In this document: positions 1-9,200 of the stretch, piece by piece
Layout: every line of letters begins with the position of its first letter
Numbering within the stretch: position 1 is the first letter of the stretch
Source: Paraflavitalea pollutisoli
GTDB lineage: Bacteria; Bacteroidota; Bacteroidia; Chitinophagales; Chitinophagaceae
NCBI RefSeq assembly: GCF_029360705.1
Contig: NZ_JARKMX010000001.1
Span: 496,001 to 560,000, forward strand
Reading direction: 5' to 3'
DNA length: 64,000 nucleotides
Notes under the pieces: generated by a model
What the model saw: the letters and a program-made list of their open reading frames with translations, nothing else
Database searches by the model: none
Told to the model about the DNA's origin: nothing
Made by a program: the position numbers and the translations under genes

Positions 1-714
1 GCCGTACATCTCCTGTACGAAGAAGTAAAGCGTCTGCTTCAGGTCGGCAAAGGATACGTTTTCGTCGATATATAAGCCTTCGATCTGATGGAAGAAGCAA
101 TGGCTGCGCGCACTCACGGTCTCGTTGCGGTATACACGTCCCGGACAGATGATCCGGATCGGCAGCGGGTTCGTTTCCATAGCCCTGATCTGCGTATTGC
201 TCGTGTGCGTACGCAACAGGTAATCGGGTTTCTGCTGAATATAGAAAGTGTCCTGCATGTCCCGGGCCGGGTGGTGCTCGGGCAGGTTCAGGGCAGTAAA
301 GTTATGCCAGTCGTCTTCGATCTCCGGCCCCTCGGCTACAGAAAAGCCCAGGCGTTGGAAAATGCTGATCACATGGTTGAGGAACAGGTTGATGGGGTGG
401 CGGGTGCCCAAAGGCAGTGGTTCGCCGGGTAAGGTCACGTCGAGGGTAGAACCGGCAGCTGTGCTACCGCTTTCAAGTCCCTGCTTCCAGGTATCATATT
501 TGTTTTCAGCCAGCTGCTTGAACTCGTTCAGGATCTGACCAAATTCCTTCTTCTTATCGGCGTCTACGTTTTTCATTTCCGTAAACAGGCCTTTTACAAT
601 ACCCTTCGTACCCAGAAACTTAATACGGTACGCTTCCAGCGCCTCAGCACCATCCTGAGCGGTCTGCTCGATCTCCTGCTTGTAGGCCGCTATCTGTTGT
701 AACAATTGTTCCAT
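1..714 (-). CDS. pheS: Phenylalanyl-tRNA synthetase alpha subunit (3' end cut by window edge)
   Basis: PheS is the catalytic subunit of the cytoplasmic alpha2beta2 enzyme that charges tRNA-Phe. The frame is open from ATG at 714 to the left edge and gives the first 238 residues. It begins MEQLLQQIAAYKQEI, the N-terminal coiled-coil arm, and continues into the class II catalytic core. Recognisable core segments are HHPARDMQDTFY, LLRTHTSNTQIRAM and CPGRVYRNETVSARSHCFFH, the last being the region around class II motif 2. Full-length PheS is about 340-350 residues, so roughly 100 residues lie outside the window. A TATCTTTG box ends only 5 nt before the ATG, so the mRNA may be nearly leaderless. 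Identification is firm; only the 3' end is unseen. Confidence 0.95.
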   Translation of the reverse strand, partial: MEQLLQQIAAYKQEIEQTAQDGAEALEAYRIKFLGTKGIVKGLFTEMKNVDADKKKEFGQILNEFKQLAENKYDTWKQGLESGSTAAGSTLDVTLPGEPLPLGTRHPINLFLNHVISIFQRLGFSVAEGPEIEDDWHNFTALNLPEHHPARDMQDTFYIQQKPDYLLRTHTSNTQIRAMETNPLPIRIICPGRVYRNETVSARSHCFFHQIEGLYIDENVSFADLKQTLYFFVQEMYG

Positions 715-719
715 GTCTG

Positions 720-727
720 CAAAGATA
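720..727 (-). promoter_or_regulatory. -7 box of pheS, adjacent to start codon
   Basis: On the minus strand TATCTTTG matches the Bacteroidota -7 consensus TAnnTTTG. It lies 5 nt upstream of the pheS ATG at 714. No good -33 TTTG is seen at the usual distance. The placement predicts transcription starting at or within a few bases of the ATG. Confidence 0.5.
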
Positions 728-778
728 ATGAAGGAAACCGGCTTTCTAACTTTCCAACTTTCGCTCTATCTTGCGGCC

Positions 779-1912
779 ATGTCGGATATGTTTAATATTG
801 AGGACTTTCTGGACCCCGTCAACCGGGTGGTGCTGTCACAGGACGAGTCGTACAAGGATGGACAATTGGGTAAAACCCTGCTGGTATACGAAGAAGAAAT
901 GCCCGACCTGGCCGGAGTGGATATCGTGCTCGTAGGCTGTGGCGAAATGAGGGGAGCAGCTGTGCCCCCCACGCACCCCGCCCCCGACCGCATCCGGGCC
1001 GAATTCTACCAGCTTTTCTATTGGCATACCGACGTAACCATTGCCGACATCGGCAACATCAAAAAAGGCGCGTCCCTCAAAGACACCTACGCCGCCCTCA
1101 AAACCGTACTGGCAGAATTGACAGATGCCGGCAAGATGGTCGTCATTCTGGGCGGGTCACACGACCTCACCCTGGCCCAATACGGCATGTACGCCGATCA
1201 GCAACGGGTGATCGACGCCGTCTGTGTCGACGCCCTGATCGACCTGTCCATGGATACCCCCCAGCGGGATAAGAATTTCCTCATGGAAATGCTGACGGGT
1301 GAGCCCAATTTCATCAAGCATTACAACCACATCGGTTTCCAGAGCTACTACGTGCACCCGCACATGCTCGAAACCATGGATAAACTGCGGTTCGATTGTT
1401 TCCGCGTCGGCATGGTCAAAGACCAGATCGAAGAAATGGAGCCCGTGATCCGCGAAAGCCAACTGTTCAGCTTCGATATCGCTGCCATCGCACATGCTTA
1501 CGCACCCTCCAATACCATTACCCCCAATGGACTAACCGGCGAAGAAGCCTGTATCCTGATGCGTTATGCGGGGATGAGCACCACTAACAACACCGTGGGT
1601 ATTTACGGTTATCTCCCCCACAAGGATAAAGACAACCTGACCGCCAAACAGATCAGCCATATGCTCTGGTACCTCATCGATGGGCGCGCCCGGGGTAAAA
1701 GAGAAGCCGAGCTGACCGAAAAAGAATACTTCAACGAATTTCACATGGCCTTCGCCGAGATCGAGTCGGTATTTCTGCAAAGCAAAAAGACCGGCCGCTG
1801 GTGGATGCAGTTACCCGATAAAAAATACATCCCCTGCTCTTACAAAGATTACCTGCTGGCAGGCCGCAATGAAATACCCGAACGCTGGTTGCGGGCACAG
1901 GAAAGAGATTAA
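779..1912 (+). CDS. Arginase/agmatinase-fold (formimidoylglutamase-like) protein with incomplete metal site
   Basis: This 377-residue protein has the ureohydrolase (arginase) fold signatures, but they are altered. The usual GGDHS motif reads GGSHD at residues 125-129, so the metal His is kept. The usual DAHxD motif reads DALID at 151-155, so its His is replaced by Leu. The usual SFDxD motif reads SFDIA at 231-235, so the second Asp is Ala. Four of the six canonical Mn ligands remain. Bacteroidota proteins of this type are commonly labelled formimidoylglutamase, but that reaction is not supported by these residues. The start is placed at ATG 779 because the upstream in-frame extension reads like translated spacer; ATG 788 is an alternative. 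A weak -7 box (TATCTTGC) ends 4 nt before 779. It could be a one-metal enzyme or a non-catalytic relative. Confidence 0.75.
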   Translation: MSDMFNIEDFLDPVNRVVLSQDESYKDGQLGKTLLVYEEEMPDLAGVDIVLVGCGEMRGAAVPPTHPAPDRIRAEFYQLFYWHTDVTIADIGNIKKGASLKDTYAALKTVLAELTDAGKMVVILGGSHDLTLAQYGMYADQQRVIDAVCVDALIDLSMDTPQRDKNFLMEMLTGEPNFIKHYNHIGFQSYYVHPHMLETMDKLRFDCFRVGMVKDQIEEMEPVIRESQLFSFDIAAIAHAYAPSNTITPNGLTGEEACILMRYAGMSTTNNTVGIYGYLPHKDKDNLTAKQISHMLWYLIDGRARGKREAELTEKEYFNEFHMAFAEIESVFLQSKKTGRWWMQLPDKKYIPCSYKDYLLAGRNEIPERWLRAQERD

Positions 1913-1991
1913 AGGGTATTAATCAGGTTCGATAGGCAACTGCAGGGGCAAATCCATACTGCAGGATAGTCACATTGGTGTATATTGGGGG

Positions 1992-3356
1992 ATGAAAACG
2001 AATAGCCTCCTTCTCCTTTGTGCTGTGCTGTTTTTTGCAGCCTGTTCCACGCAAAAAGCCATCAACAAGCAGGCGCAGCAAACCATACTCAAAGATCCGT
2101 CGATCGAACGGGCTCATATCGGCGTCAGCCTGTATGATGTTGAGACTGGTAAATACCTCTACAACCACCAGGCCGATAAATATTTCGTACCCGCCTCCAA
2201 TACCAAGATCGTTACCTGTTTCGCCGCCATGAAATACCTCGGTGATAGCCTCACCGGCCTCAACTACTATGAAAATGATACCGCCCTATTTCTGCTGCCA
2301 GCCGGCGATCCCACCCTGCTGCACCCGGAATTCAAAACGCAACCGGTGATCGACTGGCTGCGCCAGACCCCCAAGCATGTTTACATCACCGATGTGAACT
2401 GGAAAGACAAAGCGCTCGGCTCCGGTTGGAGCTGGAGCGATTACAACGAAACCTATATGGCCGAGCGCAGCCCGCTCCCCGTATTCGGCAATACGATCAA
2501 ATGGGTACAGGAAGGAGCAGAGGAAGTTCAAAATCCCGATCCGCTTTTCGCGCCCAGCCCAAGTATCTATTCCATGCCGGAAGTCGACTGGAAAGTGCGA
2601 TTCAACGGTGATACCGGCATCAAAGCATTTTATGTAGAGCGCGACCAGGCCGATAACGTGTACCATATTTCGCAGGGTAAAGAAAAGAAGAAAGAACAAG
2701 ACGTTCCATTTGCTACCAAGGGACTGGAGTCTGCCCTGGAACTACTGCCCGATACCCTGCAAAAAGAAGTCGTGTATAAAAACTGGAAGAATACCCGTAA
2801 CCTGCAGCCCATGATCCGGGGTGGCCAACCCAGGGCCATACATTCCCAGCGCACGGATTCCCTGCTGAGACCAATGATGCACCGCAGCGATAATTTCTAT
2901 GCAGAGCAATCCCTGCTGATGGTCAGCAACACCAGGCTGGGCATCATGAGCGACCGACAGATCATCGACACACTCCTGAAAACCGACCTCGCCGACCTGC
3001 CCCAGGCGCCACGCTGGGTCGATGGTAGCGGCCTTAGCCGGTACAACCTGTTCACGCCACAGGATTTCGTGAGCATCCTCAATAAAATGCGGGAGCAGTT
3101 TGGGATGGACCGCCTCAAAAAGATCTTCCCCACAGGCGGTACAGGCACCCTGGGCAACTATTACAAGCAAGACAGCGGTTTTATTTACGCCAAAACAGGC
3201 TCTTTATCCGGTGTATTGGCCTTGAGCGGCTACCTGTATACGAAAAAAGGCAAGCTCCTCCTGTTCTCTGTACTGGTCAACAACCACAATGGTGCCGCCA
3301 CCGGTATACGGCGCAGTGTAGAGGCCTTCCTCACCGACGTACGCAACAAATACTAG
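1992..3356 (+). CDS. dacB: PBP4-type D-alanyl-D-alanine carboxypeptidase/endopeptidase (peptidase S13), lipoprotein
   Basis: A penicillin-binding protein of the S13 family that trims or cleaves peptidoglycan cross-links in the periplasm. The 454-residue product starts with a lipoprotein signal ending at FFAACST (Cys about residue 17), so it is probably lipid-anchored. All three active-site motifs are present: SNTK at 69-72 (nucleophile Ser69), SDN at 299-301 and KTG at 401-403. Length fits the family. ATG 1992 is preferred because it gives a clean signal peptide; a TATATTGG sequence lies 3 nt before it. A strong hairpin terminator follows at 3375-3410. The gene appears monocistronic. Family assignment is firm; the preference between carboxypeptidase and endopeptidase activity cannot be read from sequence. 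Confidence 0.93.
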   Translation: MKTNSLLLLCAVLFFAACSTQKAINKQAQQTILKDPSIERAHIGVSLYDVETGKYLYNHQADKYFVPASNTKIVTCFAAMKYLGDSLTGLNYYENDTALFLLPAGDPTLLHPEFKTQPVIDWLRQTPKHVYITDVNWKDKALGSGWSWSDYNETYMAERSPLPVFGNTIKWVQEGAEEVQNPDPLFAPSPSIYSMPEVDWKVRFNGDTGIKAFYVERDQADNVYHISQGKEKKKEQDVPFATKGLESALELLPDTLQKEVVYKNWKNTRNLQPMIRGGQPRAIHSQRTDSLLRPMMHRSDNFYAEQSLLMVSNTRLGIMSDRQIIDTLLKTDLADLPQAPRWVDGSGLSRYNLFTPQDFVSILNKMREQFGMDRLKKIFPTGGTGTLGNYYKQDSGFIYAKTGSLSGVLALSGYLYTKKGKLLLFSVLVNNHNGAATGIRRSVEAFLTDVRNKY

Positions 3357-3374
3357 CGCCAACTGAGCATAAAG

Positions 3375-3410
3375 AAAATGCCCGTGTGCAACAGCACACG
3401 GGCATTTTTT
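3375..3410 (+). terminator. Bidirectional intrinsic terminator between dacB and the AIM24 gene
   Basis: A 10-bp GC-rich stem (GCCCGTGTGC / GCACACGGGC) with loop AACA is flanked by an A-run on the left and six T on the right. It can terminate the rightward dacB transcript and the leftward AIM24 transcript. Confidence 0.88.
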
Positions 3411-3429
3411 ATTCAGTAAGTGGCGGAAA

Positions 3430-4224
3430 CTATTTCCAGCCGTCACCATCGAGCATATTGCCGATGCCGCCGAGGATGCTGCCTTCTTCCTTACGCTTGT
3501 AAGTACCATAAGCAAGGATACGGCCAGCCAGGCGGCTGATGGGCAGGGTCTGCAACCATACCTTGCCAGGACCACGCAAGGTCGCGAAGAACAATCCTTC
3601 ACCTCCAAACAGGGTATTCTTGATGCCCCCCACAAATTGGATATCATAATCGATATGGCGGGTGTAGGCAACGATACAACCCGTATCTATCTTCAGCGTT
3701 TCCCCGGGTTGCAGTGTTCTTTCGAACACGTGACCACCCGCGTGCACAAAGGCCATGCCATCACCTTCCAGCTTTTGCATGATGAATCCTTCCCCACCAA
3801 AGAGGCCGGTGCCCAGTTTACGCTGAAACTCGATGCCAATCGATACACCTTTGGCAGCACACAGGAAAGAGTCCTTCTGAGCTACGATCTTACCTTCCAG
3901 CAGGGAAAGATCGAGCGGAATGATCTTACCCGGATACGGAGAAGCAAAGCTTACCCGCTTTTTGTCATGAGCCACGTTGGTAAAAGCGGTCATGAACAGG
4001 CTTTCACCCGTAAGTACACGCTTGCCCGCCGACATCAGTTTCCCAAGGAAGCCCTGCTGCGGTTGCGATCCATCGCCAAACAAGGTCTGCATCTGAATGC
4101 CGTCGTCCATCATCATAAAGGCGCCGCTTTCTGCAATCGCCGTTTCGTTGGGATCGAGCTCCACCTCCACATATTGCATTTCTTCACCGTAAATGCGATA
4201 ATCTATTTCATGGTTTGTTTTCAT
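3430..4224 (-). CDS. AIM24 family (TIGR00266) protein
   Basis: A 264-residue protein of the AIM24/TIGR00266 family, a beta-rich fold of unclear function in bacteria. Family features include repeated short Gly-Gly-Glu-Gly blocks (GLFGGEGFIMQKLEGDG and TLFGGEGLFFATLRGPG) and a Gly-rich C terminus (GSILGGIGNMLDGDGWK). There is no signal peptide or clear membrane segment, so it is probably cytoplasmic. It is convergent with dacB and followed leftward by a bidirectional terminator. A TAACTTTG box lies 20 nt upstream of the ATG, giving a short leader. Neighbours do not suggest a role. Confidence 0.88.
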   Translation of the reverse strand: MKTNHEIDYRIYGEEMQYVEVELDPNETAIAESGAFMMMDDGIQMQTLFGDGSQPQQGFLGKLMSAGKRVLTGESLFMTAFTNVAHDKKRVSFASPYPGKIIPLDLSLLEGKIVAQKDSFLCAAKGVSIGIEFQRKLGTGLFGGEGFIMQKLEGDGMAFVHAGGHVFERTLQPGETLKIDTGCIVAYTRHIDYDIQFVGGIKNTLFGGEGLFFATLRGPGKVWLQTLPISRLAGRILAYGTYKRKEEGSILGGIGNMLDGDGWK

Positions 4225-4244
4225 ATCAAAGTCAATTGTTTATT

Positions 4245-4252
4245 CAAAGTTA
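4245..4252 (-). promoter_or_regulatory. -7 box of the AIM24 gene
   Basis: TAACTTTG on the minus strand, 20 nt from the ATG at 4224, matches TAnnTTTG. No clear -33 element is seen. Confidence 0.45.
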
Positions 4253-4321
4253 GGGCAAGTGCCCAATGCATTTAATACAACATAAGTAGTAAAAAGTAAA
4301 AAATGTTACAAGGAGCCAGTC

Positions 4322-4354
4322 AAAAAAAGAGGGCCAGCCTCGCGGCCGACCCTC
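4322..4354 (-). terminator. Intrinsic terminator of the efflux operon
   Basis: Read on the minus strand, an 11-bp stem with two G-U wobbles (GAGGGTCGGCC / GGCTGGCCCTC), loop GCGA, is followed by a run of seven T. It lies just beyond the RND gene stop at 4379. Confidence 0.88.
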
Positions 4355-4378
4355 TCAGAAAACACATTTATGATAGAC

Positions 4379-7300
4379 TTAAAACCAACTGCCGATAAAG
4401 GACTCATTTACACGCTGTCCGGCCAGTTTACGACGACGGCGCGCTTTGTCGAAACGGTGCACCACCATGGTGATCAGCATCAGGAACATGAACAGGATGG
4501 TAAACGGCGGGATACCCAGGAAGGAGATCCACTTCCCACCATAGATCCTGCGCATGGGCCTTCTCAGCCTTTCCGCAATCAGGTACATACCCGGTACAAT
4601 GATCAGCGTCATGAAGAAGGCGAACGCCAGGCCAAAGATGATGGTCCAGGCCAGCGGCTTCCAGAACACAGCATTGTCGCCACCAAAGAAGATCTTCGGA
4701 TCGAGGTCGGAGAACAACGACAGGAAGTTGATATTAAACCCAATCGCCAGCGGGATCAATCCCAGAATAGCGGCGATCGCCGTTAGCAATACAGGGATGA
4801 TCCGCGTTTTACCCGCTTCAACAACTGCTTCCCGCGTCTTCATACCCCGGCCACGCAACTCTTCGGCAAACTCGATCACCAGGATACCGTTCTTCACGAC
4901 AATACCCGCCAACCCAACGATACCGATACCCGTCATAACGATGGATACCTCCATGCCCGTTAGTGCAAAGCCGATCAGTACACCGATCACACTGAAGATG
5001 ATCTCCATCAAAATGATCACCGCCTTACTGATGGAGTTGAATTGTAACACCAGGATAAACAGGATCAGCATCAACGCAATGACCAGCGCCATCGTCAGGA
5101 AGTTGAAGGTCTCTGCCATCTGCTCGCCCTGACCGGTTTGACGGATGGTCACATTATCTGGCTTCTTTTTGAAGTTGTCGATATGCCCCTTGAGTTCTTC
5201 ATTCACCGCCGCTGTGTTATACCCTTGCGATTCCAGCACGTTCGATACCAGCGAAATGGTACGTTTCTGGTTTTTACGCTTCACACTACCCAGCGTACTC
5301 GTATAATCCACCTTCACCAGCGAACTGATAGGGATGCTCTTGAAACCACCGGTGGCCATATCCCGGAAACTGATCTTCATGTTCAGCAGGTCCACCAGGT
5401 TCTTCCGCTGCAACTCGAGGTTGCGCAGCTGTATCTTGTATTCGTCTTCGCCATCCTTGATCTTCGATACTTCGCGTCCAAACAAGGCCGTACGCAGTTC
5501 CATACCGATCTGTGCCGATGATACACCCTCGATCAATGCTCGTTCCCGGTCTACGGTAAAAGTGATCTCAGGATTGGTAAGGTCCACATCCATCTTCAAC
5601 TCTTCCACGCCCGGCGTCTGGATTGAGTCGAGGTAGTTCTTCAACACGGTAGCCGTTTTGATCAGATCGTCGAAATTCTCGCTCGCCACCTCGATGTTCA
5701 CGGGCGGGTCGGTAGGCGGTCCGCCCTGCTCCTGGTTCACCGATAGCTCGGCGCCTGGAATGCCTTTCACGACTTTACGGATAGAGTCGAGATAAGGCGC
5801 CGTAGAATGCCCGTGACGTTTTTCATACTCTACAAAAGAGATCTGTATACGACCCAGTTCAGGACGCGTACTGCGGTCGCCACTCATCGGGTCTCCCGCA
5901 CCCACCGCCACGTTACTGATGGCGCTTTCTACAATGGGATTGGTCTTGCCGCCATCGATGCCCAGCACTTTATAAACACGGCCTTCCAGCATCCTGGTGA
6001 CCGAATCGGTATAGTTGACATTCGTGCCCACAGGCAGCTTAAGGTATACATAGATCTGGTTAGGGTCACCCGTCGGGAACAGGATCACCGGTACCTTCGC
6101 CGCCCCAAACAAGAACAGCGAGAACAGGAACAAGCCAAAAGTGGCAATCAGCAACCATACCGGCCGCCAGCCCTTCAAAGCCCAGCGTAGCAGGCTTTCA
6201 TAATGGTTCATCAGCCAGGGCAGGAAACTATGTTGAAAACGGCGGATCAGCCCTTCCAGCACAAACTTGTTCAGCAAGGCTACCAGTACAAAGAAGATCA
6301 GCAAATTACCCAGGAAGGTATAGCCCCCAAGGTCCAGCAGGATGCCCACCCCCAACGCAATCCACATAGTAGGGCTGCGGAAGATCGCCGTTTTGGATTT
6401 CTTACCATGCTCGTCGTGGTTCATGAAGTCCACGGCAAATACCGGGTTCATGATGAAGGCCACGATCAGTGAGGCCGTCAGGGTAAAGATCAGCATCGTC
6501 GGCAGGTAGATCATGAACTTACCAATGATACCCGGCCAGAACAACAGCGGGAAGAAAGGGGCCAGCGTGGTGACGGTACCAGACAATACCGGGATAAATA
6601 CCTCACCGGCAGCCATCATGGCCGATTTCTCGGCATTCAGCTTGCCTTTTGATTGCACAAAGATCCGGTGCGTGTTCTCGATCACCACAATAGCGTCATC
6701 CACAATGATACCCAGCCCAAACACCAGGGCAAACAGCACCATGAAGTTGAGCGTCACATTGGCCCCCACGATCAGGTCGGCCGCCGGTAAAAAGATGAAG
6801 GCCACGAACATACTCAAGGGTACCGACAACGCCACAAAGAAGGCATTGGTAACACCCATGAAGAACATGAGGATCAACAACACCAGCACGAAACCGATAA
6901 CGATGGTATTCACCAGCTCGTCGAAAGAAGTTCTGGTCGCCTTACTCATATCACCGGTGATCACCACATCCAGCTCTTTGGGAAACTGCTCTTTCCGCAA
7001 CTCATCTACCGCCTTCTTCACATCATCCGACGTTTCGATCAGGTTTTCACCAGAACGTTTGATGATGTTGAGGGTGATGACATTCTTGCCATTCAGGCGC
7101 GCATAACTTTCCTTTTCCTTGATGGTATCTTTGATCGTAGCAATATCTTTCAGGTAGATGGGGGCTCCTTTCGAGTTGCGCACCACCACCTTTTCAATAT
7201 CATAAGAGGTCTTGAATTGCCCCTTCAGTTGCAGGTTACGTTTGGTGTCGCCTACATCCAGCAAACCACCCGAGATGTCCATGTTCTCCCTGGAAACCGC

Positions 7301-7957
7301 ATTGGCGATATCGTCGAAAGTAACACCAGCAACCTGCATGCGGTAGTTGTCGACGTTGATCTGAAACTCTCTTTCAGGAGCACCCACCAGGTCAACGCGA
7401 TTGATCTGGGGTAATTCCTCCAGGCGGTCCTGCAACTCGTCGGCATATTCCTTCAGCTTCATCACATCGAAATTGCCACTCACATTCACATACATGATGG
7501 GCTGGTCCGAAAAGCTGACCTCCATGACCGTAGGCTCTTCCGTCAGGTCGGTGGGCAGGTCCTGCTTGGCCTTGTCAACGGCATCTTTCACTTTTTGCAG
7601 GGCCACATCCGTTTTTACGTCGGTATCGAACTCCACCGTGATCGCCGAGTAATCCTGCACCGAAGTACTGGTGACTTTATTGATCTTGGCGCCCGTAATG
7701 CCCTTGATCTGTTTTTCGATGGGTTGGGTCACCAGGTTTTCAATGTCTTTGGGCGAGTTGCCGACATTGATCGTCTGTACATAGATCGTCGGGATAACGA
7801 TATCGGGATATTGTTCTTTCGGCAGCGTAACAAACTGGTACACGCCCGCCAGCGTAACGAACAACATCACCAGGTAAATAGAAGTCTTGTTCTTGATACT
7901 CCAGGTCGTTGGCCGGAAGTGCTTGAACTTCTCCTGTATATTTTCCAGAACACTCAT
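4379..7957 (-). CDS. RND efflux transporter inner-membrane permease (AcrB/HAE1-type)
   Basis: The proton-driven pump of a tripartite efflux system. The 1192-residue protein is longer than the usual 1030-1060; extra hydrophobic sequence lies near the middle and toward the C terminus. It shows the RND pattern of an N-terminal helix, periplasmic porter domain, central membrane block, second porter domain and second membrane block. Proton-relay residues are present: Asp420-Asp421 in IVDDAIVVIEN and Lys1022 in IVVKNGILVIEFAEEL. It is the last gene of a four-gene unit with the adaptor 48 bp upstream and a terminator immediately downstream, so it is probably controlled by the TetR protein at the operon head. 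Substrate cannot be predicted from sequence. Confidence 0.95.
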   Translation of the reverse strand: MSVLENIQEKFKHFRPTTWSIKNKTSIYLVMLFVTLAGVYQFVTLPKEQYPDIVIPTIYVQTINVGNSPKDIENLVTQPIEKQIKGITGAKINKVTSTSVQDYSAITVEFDTDVKTDVALQKVKDAVDKAKQDLPTDLTEEPTVMEVSFSDQPIMYVNVSGNFDVMKLKEYADELQDRLEELPQINRVDLVGAPEREFQINVDNYRMQVAGVTFDDIANAVSRENMDISGGLLDVGDTKRNLQLKGQFKTSYDIEKVVVRNSKGAPIYLKDIATIKDTIKEKESYARLNGKNVITLNIIKRSGENLIETSDDVKKAVDELRKEQFPKELDVVITGDMSKATRTSFDELVNTIVIGFVLVLLILMFFMGVTNAFFVALSVPLSMFVAFIFLPAADLIVGANVTLNFMVLFALVFGLGIIVDDAIVVIENTHRIFVQSKGKLNAEKSAMMAAGEVFIPVLSGTVTTLAPFFPLLFWPGIIGKFMIYLPTMLIFTLTASLIVAFIMNPVFAVDFMNHDEHGKKSKTAIFRSPTMWIALGVGILLDLGGYTFLGNLLIFFVLVALLNKFVLEGLIRRFQHSFLPWLMNHYESLLRWALKGWRPVWLLIATFGLFLFSLFLFGAAKVPVILFPTGDPNQIYVYLKLPVGTNVNYTDSVTRMLEGRVYKVLGIDGGKTNPIVESAISNVAVGAGDPMSGDRSTRPELGRIQISFVEYEKRHGHSTAPYLDSIRKVVKGIPGAELSVNQEQGGPPTDPPVNIEVASENFDDLIKTATVLKNYLDSIQTPGVEELKMDVDLTNPEITFTVDRERALIEGVSSAQIGMELRTALFGREVSKIKDGEDEYKIQLRNLELQRKNLVDLLNMKISFRDMATGGFKSIPISSLVKVDYTSTLGSVKRKNQKRTISLVSNVLESQGYNTAAVNEELKGHIDNFKKKPDNVTIRQTGQGEQMAETFNFLTMALVIALMLILFILVLQFNSISKAVIILMEIIFSVIGVLIGFALTGMEVSIVMTGIGIVGLAGIVVKNGILVIEFAEELRGRGMKTREAVVEAGKTRIIPVLLTAIAAILGLIPLAIGFNINFLSLFSDLDPKIFFGGDNAVFWKPLAWTIIFGLAFAFFMTLIIVPGMYLIAERLRRPMRRIYGGKWISFLGIPPFTILFMFLMLITMVVHRFDKARRRRKLAGQRVNESFIGSWF

Positions 7958-8005
7958 AAGATTGATTTAGAAATTGTAGAATCCTCCTTCGTCAGATCCA
8001 GCCTG

Positions 8006-9163
8006 TTATTTTACGTCAGTGGTGATCAGCTGTCCGTCATAGAGTCCCTGGAAACCTTCGGTGATCAGTTGATCACCTTGCTGCAAACCGCTCTTGATCT
8101 CGAGCCTGTTGCCATAAAGTTCTCCAACGGCCACCGTCTTCTTCCTGGCCACCAGTTTATTGTTTTCTTTGACAGCTACGAGCACAAATTTGCCCTGTTC
8201 ATCACTCTGCAGGGTGCTGATGGGTACCGTGATGGCGTTGGGGGCCTGGTAGTCCTGGATGCGTACCAGCGCCAGCTGATTGGGGCGCAGTTTGCTGTTG
8301 GATGCAATTTTAGCCTCTATCGGAAAAGAACGGGTATCGGGATTGATGATGCGGCCAGCCACATTTACCTTGGCCCGGAGGGTATCATTGTTGAGCTCCG
8401 GCAGGGTCACCAACAGGTTGCTGCCAACGCCCACCCGTCCCTGGTAGGCTTCGGGCACATCGGTGACGATCTTGAGGTCACTCGAGTTCACGATAGAGAT
8501 GCCAAATTGAGTTGCCGTTTGGGCGGAGAAACTCATGCCCACCTTGATGTTGACAATGTCTGCCACACCACTCATCTCTGCATACACATTGGAAAGACTG
8601 GCCTGCTCATTCAGCAGTTCGATCTGCTTTTCGATGTTCTCCACATTGGCTTTCGCATTCAGCAGCTCTATTTCAGTACCGATCTTCTGGTCCCACAGGT
8701 TTTTCCGGCGATCATAAGTAGTTTTTGCCAGGCTGAGATTCACTTTTTGCTGTTCGATCTGCCGTTGCGTCAACGGGTCGTCGAGCTTCATCAGTAGCTG
8801 TCCTTTTCGCACGGGATCTCCTTGCTTTACATAAATCTCCTTTACCTGGCCACCCTGACCACGCGGAGTGACAAAACTCATATTCTGTGCCTCGATCCTT
8901 CCTTTCAAATCAATATAGTGAGTGAATGATTGGGTGTTGATGGGAGCTACGGCTACCAGCTTCAGTTTTTCTTCTTTAACGGCTGTCGGGTCTATACGCT
9001 GGATCTGCGCTTCCAGTGAGTCGATCTTTACAGCGTTCGTCTTTTGAGCTTCTTTGAGTTTGGCCAGTTCTTCTTTTTTCTTGGCGAGATCATTGTCGCC
9101 CGAGCCGCAGGAGGCCAGCGTCGCCAATAGAACCATTGCGCCTATGCTATATATCGTTTTCAT
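8006..9163 (-). CDS. RND efflux periplasmic adaptor subunit (membrane fusion protein, lipoprotein)
   Basis: The adaptor links the RND pump to its outer-membrane channel. The 385-residue product has a lipoprotein signal (LLATLASCGSG, Cys about residue 19). A heptad-rich N-terminal segment follows (KKKEELAKLKEAQKTNAVK), then a lipoyl/biotinyl half-motif (RGQGGQVKEIYVKQGDPVRKGQLL), an alpha-hairpin (about 115-190), and beta-barrel and membrane-proximal domains to the C terminus. Length is typical for AcrA/MexA relatives. It sits between tolC-like and pump genes with gaps of 37 and 48 bp, consistent with one transcript. The extra charged coil just after the lipidation site is somewhat unusual for the family. 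Confidence 0.93.
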   Translation of the reverse strand: MKTIYSIGAMVLLATLASCGSGDNDLAKKKEELAKLKEAQKTNAVKIDSLEAQIQRIDPTAVKEEKLKLVAVAPINTQSFTHYIDLKGRIEAQNMSFVTPRGQGGQVKEIYVKQGDPVRKGQLLMKLDDPLTQRQIEQQKVNLSLAKTTYDRRKNLWDQKIGTEIELLNAKANVENIEKQIELLNEQASLSNVYAEMSGVADIVNIKVGMSFSAQTATQFGISIVNSSDLKIVTDVPEAYQGRVGVGSNLLVTLPELNNDTLRAKVNVAGRIINPDTRSFPIEAKIASNSKLRPNQLALVRIQDYQAPNAITVPISTLQSDEQGKFVLVAVKENNKLVARKKTVAVGELYGNRLEIKSGLQQGDQLITEGFQGLYDGQLITTDVK

Positions 9164-9200
9164 GATGCTGATTTTATAATGCTGTTAATTGGGTTAATTG

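Noticed and set aside
4370-8797. Long open frames antisense to the RND pump and adaptor
   Set aside because: They mirror codon structure of clearly real genes on the other strand and show no protein family.
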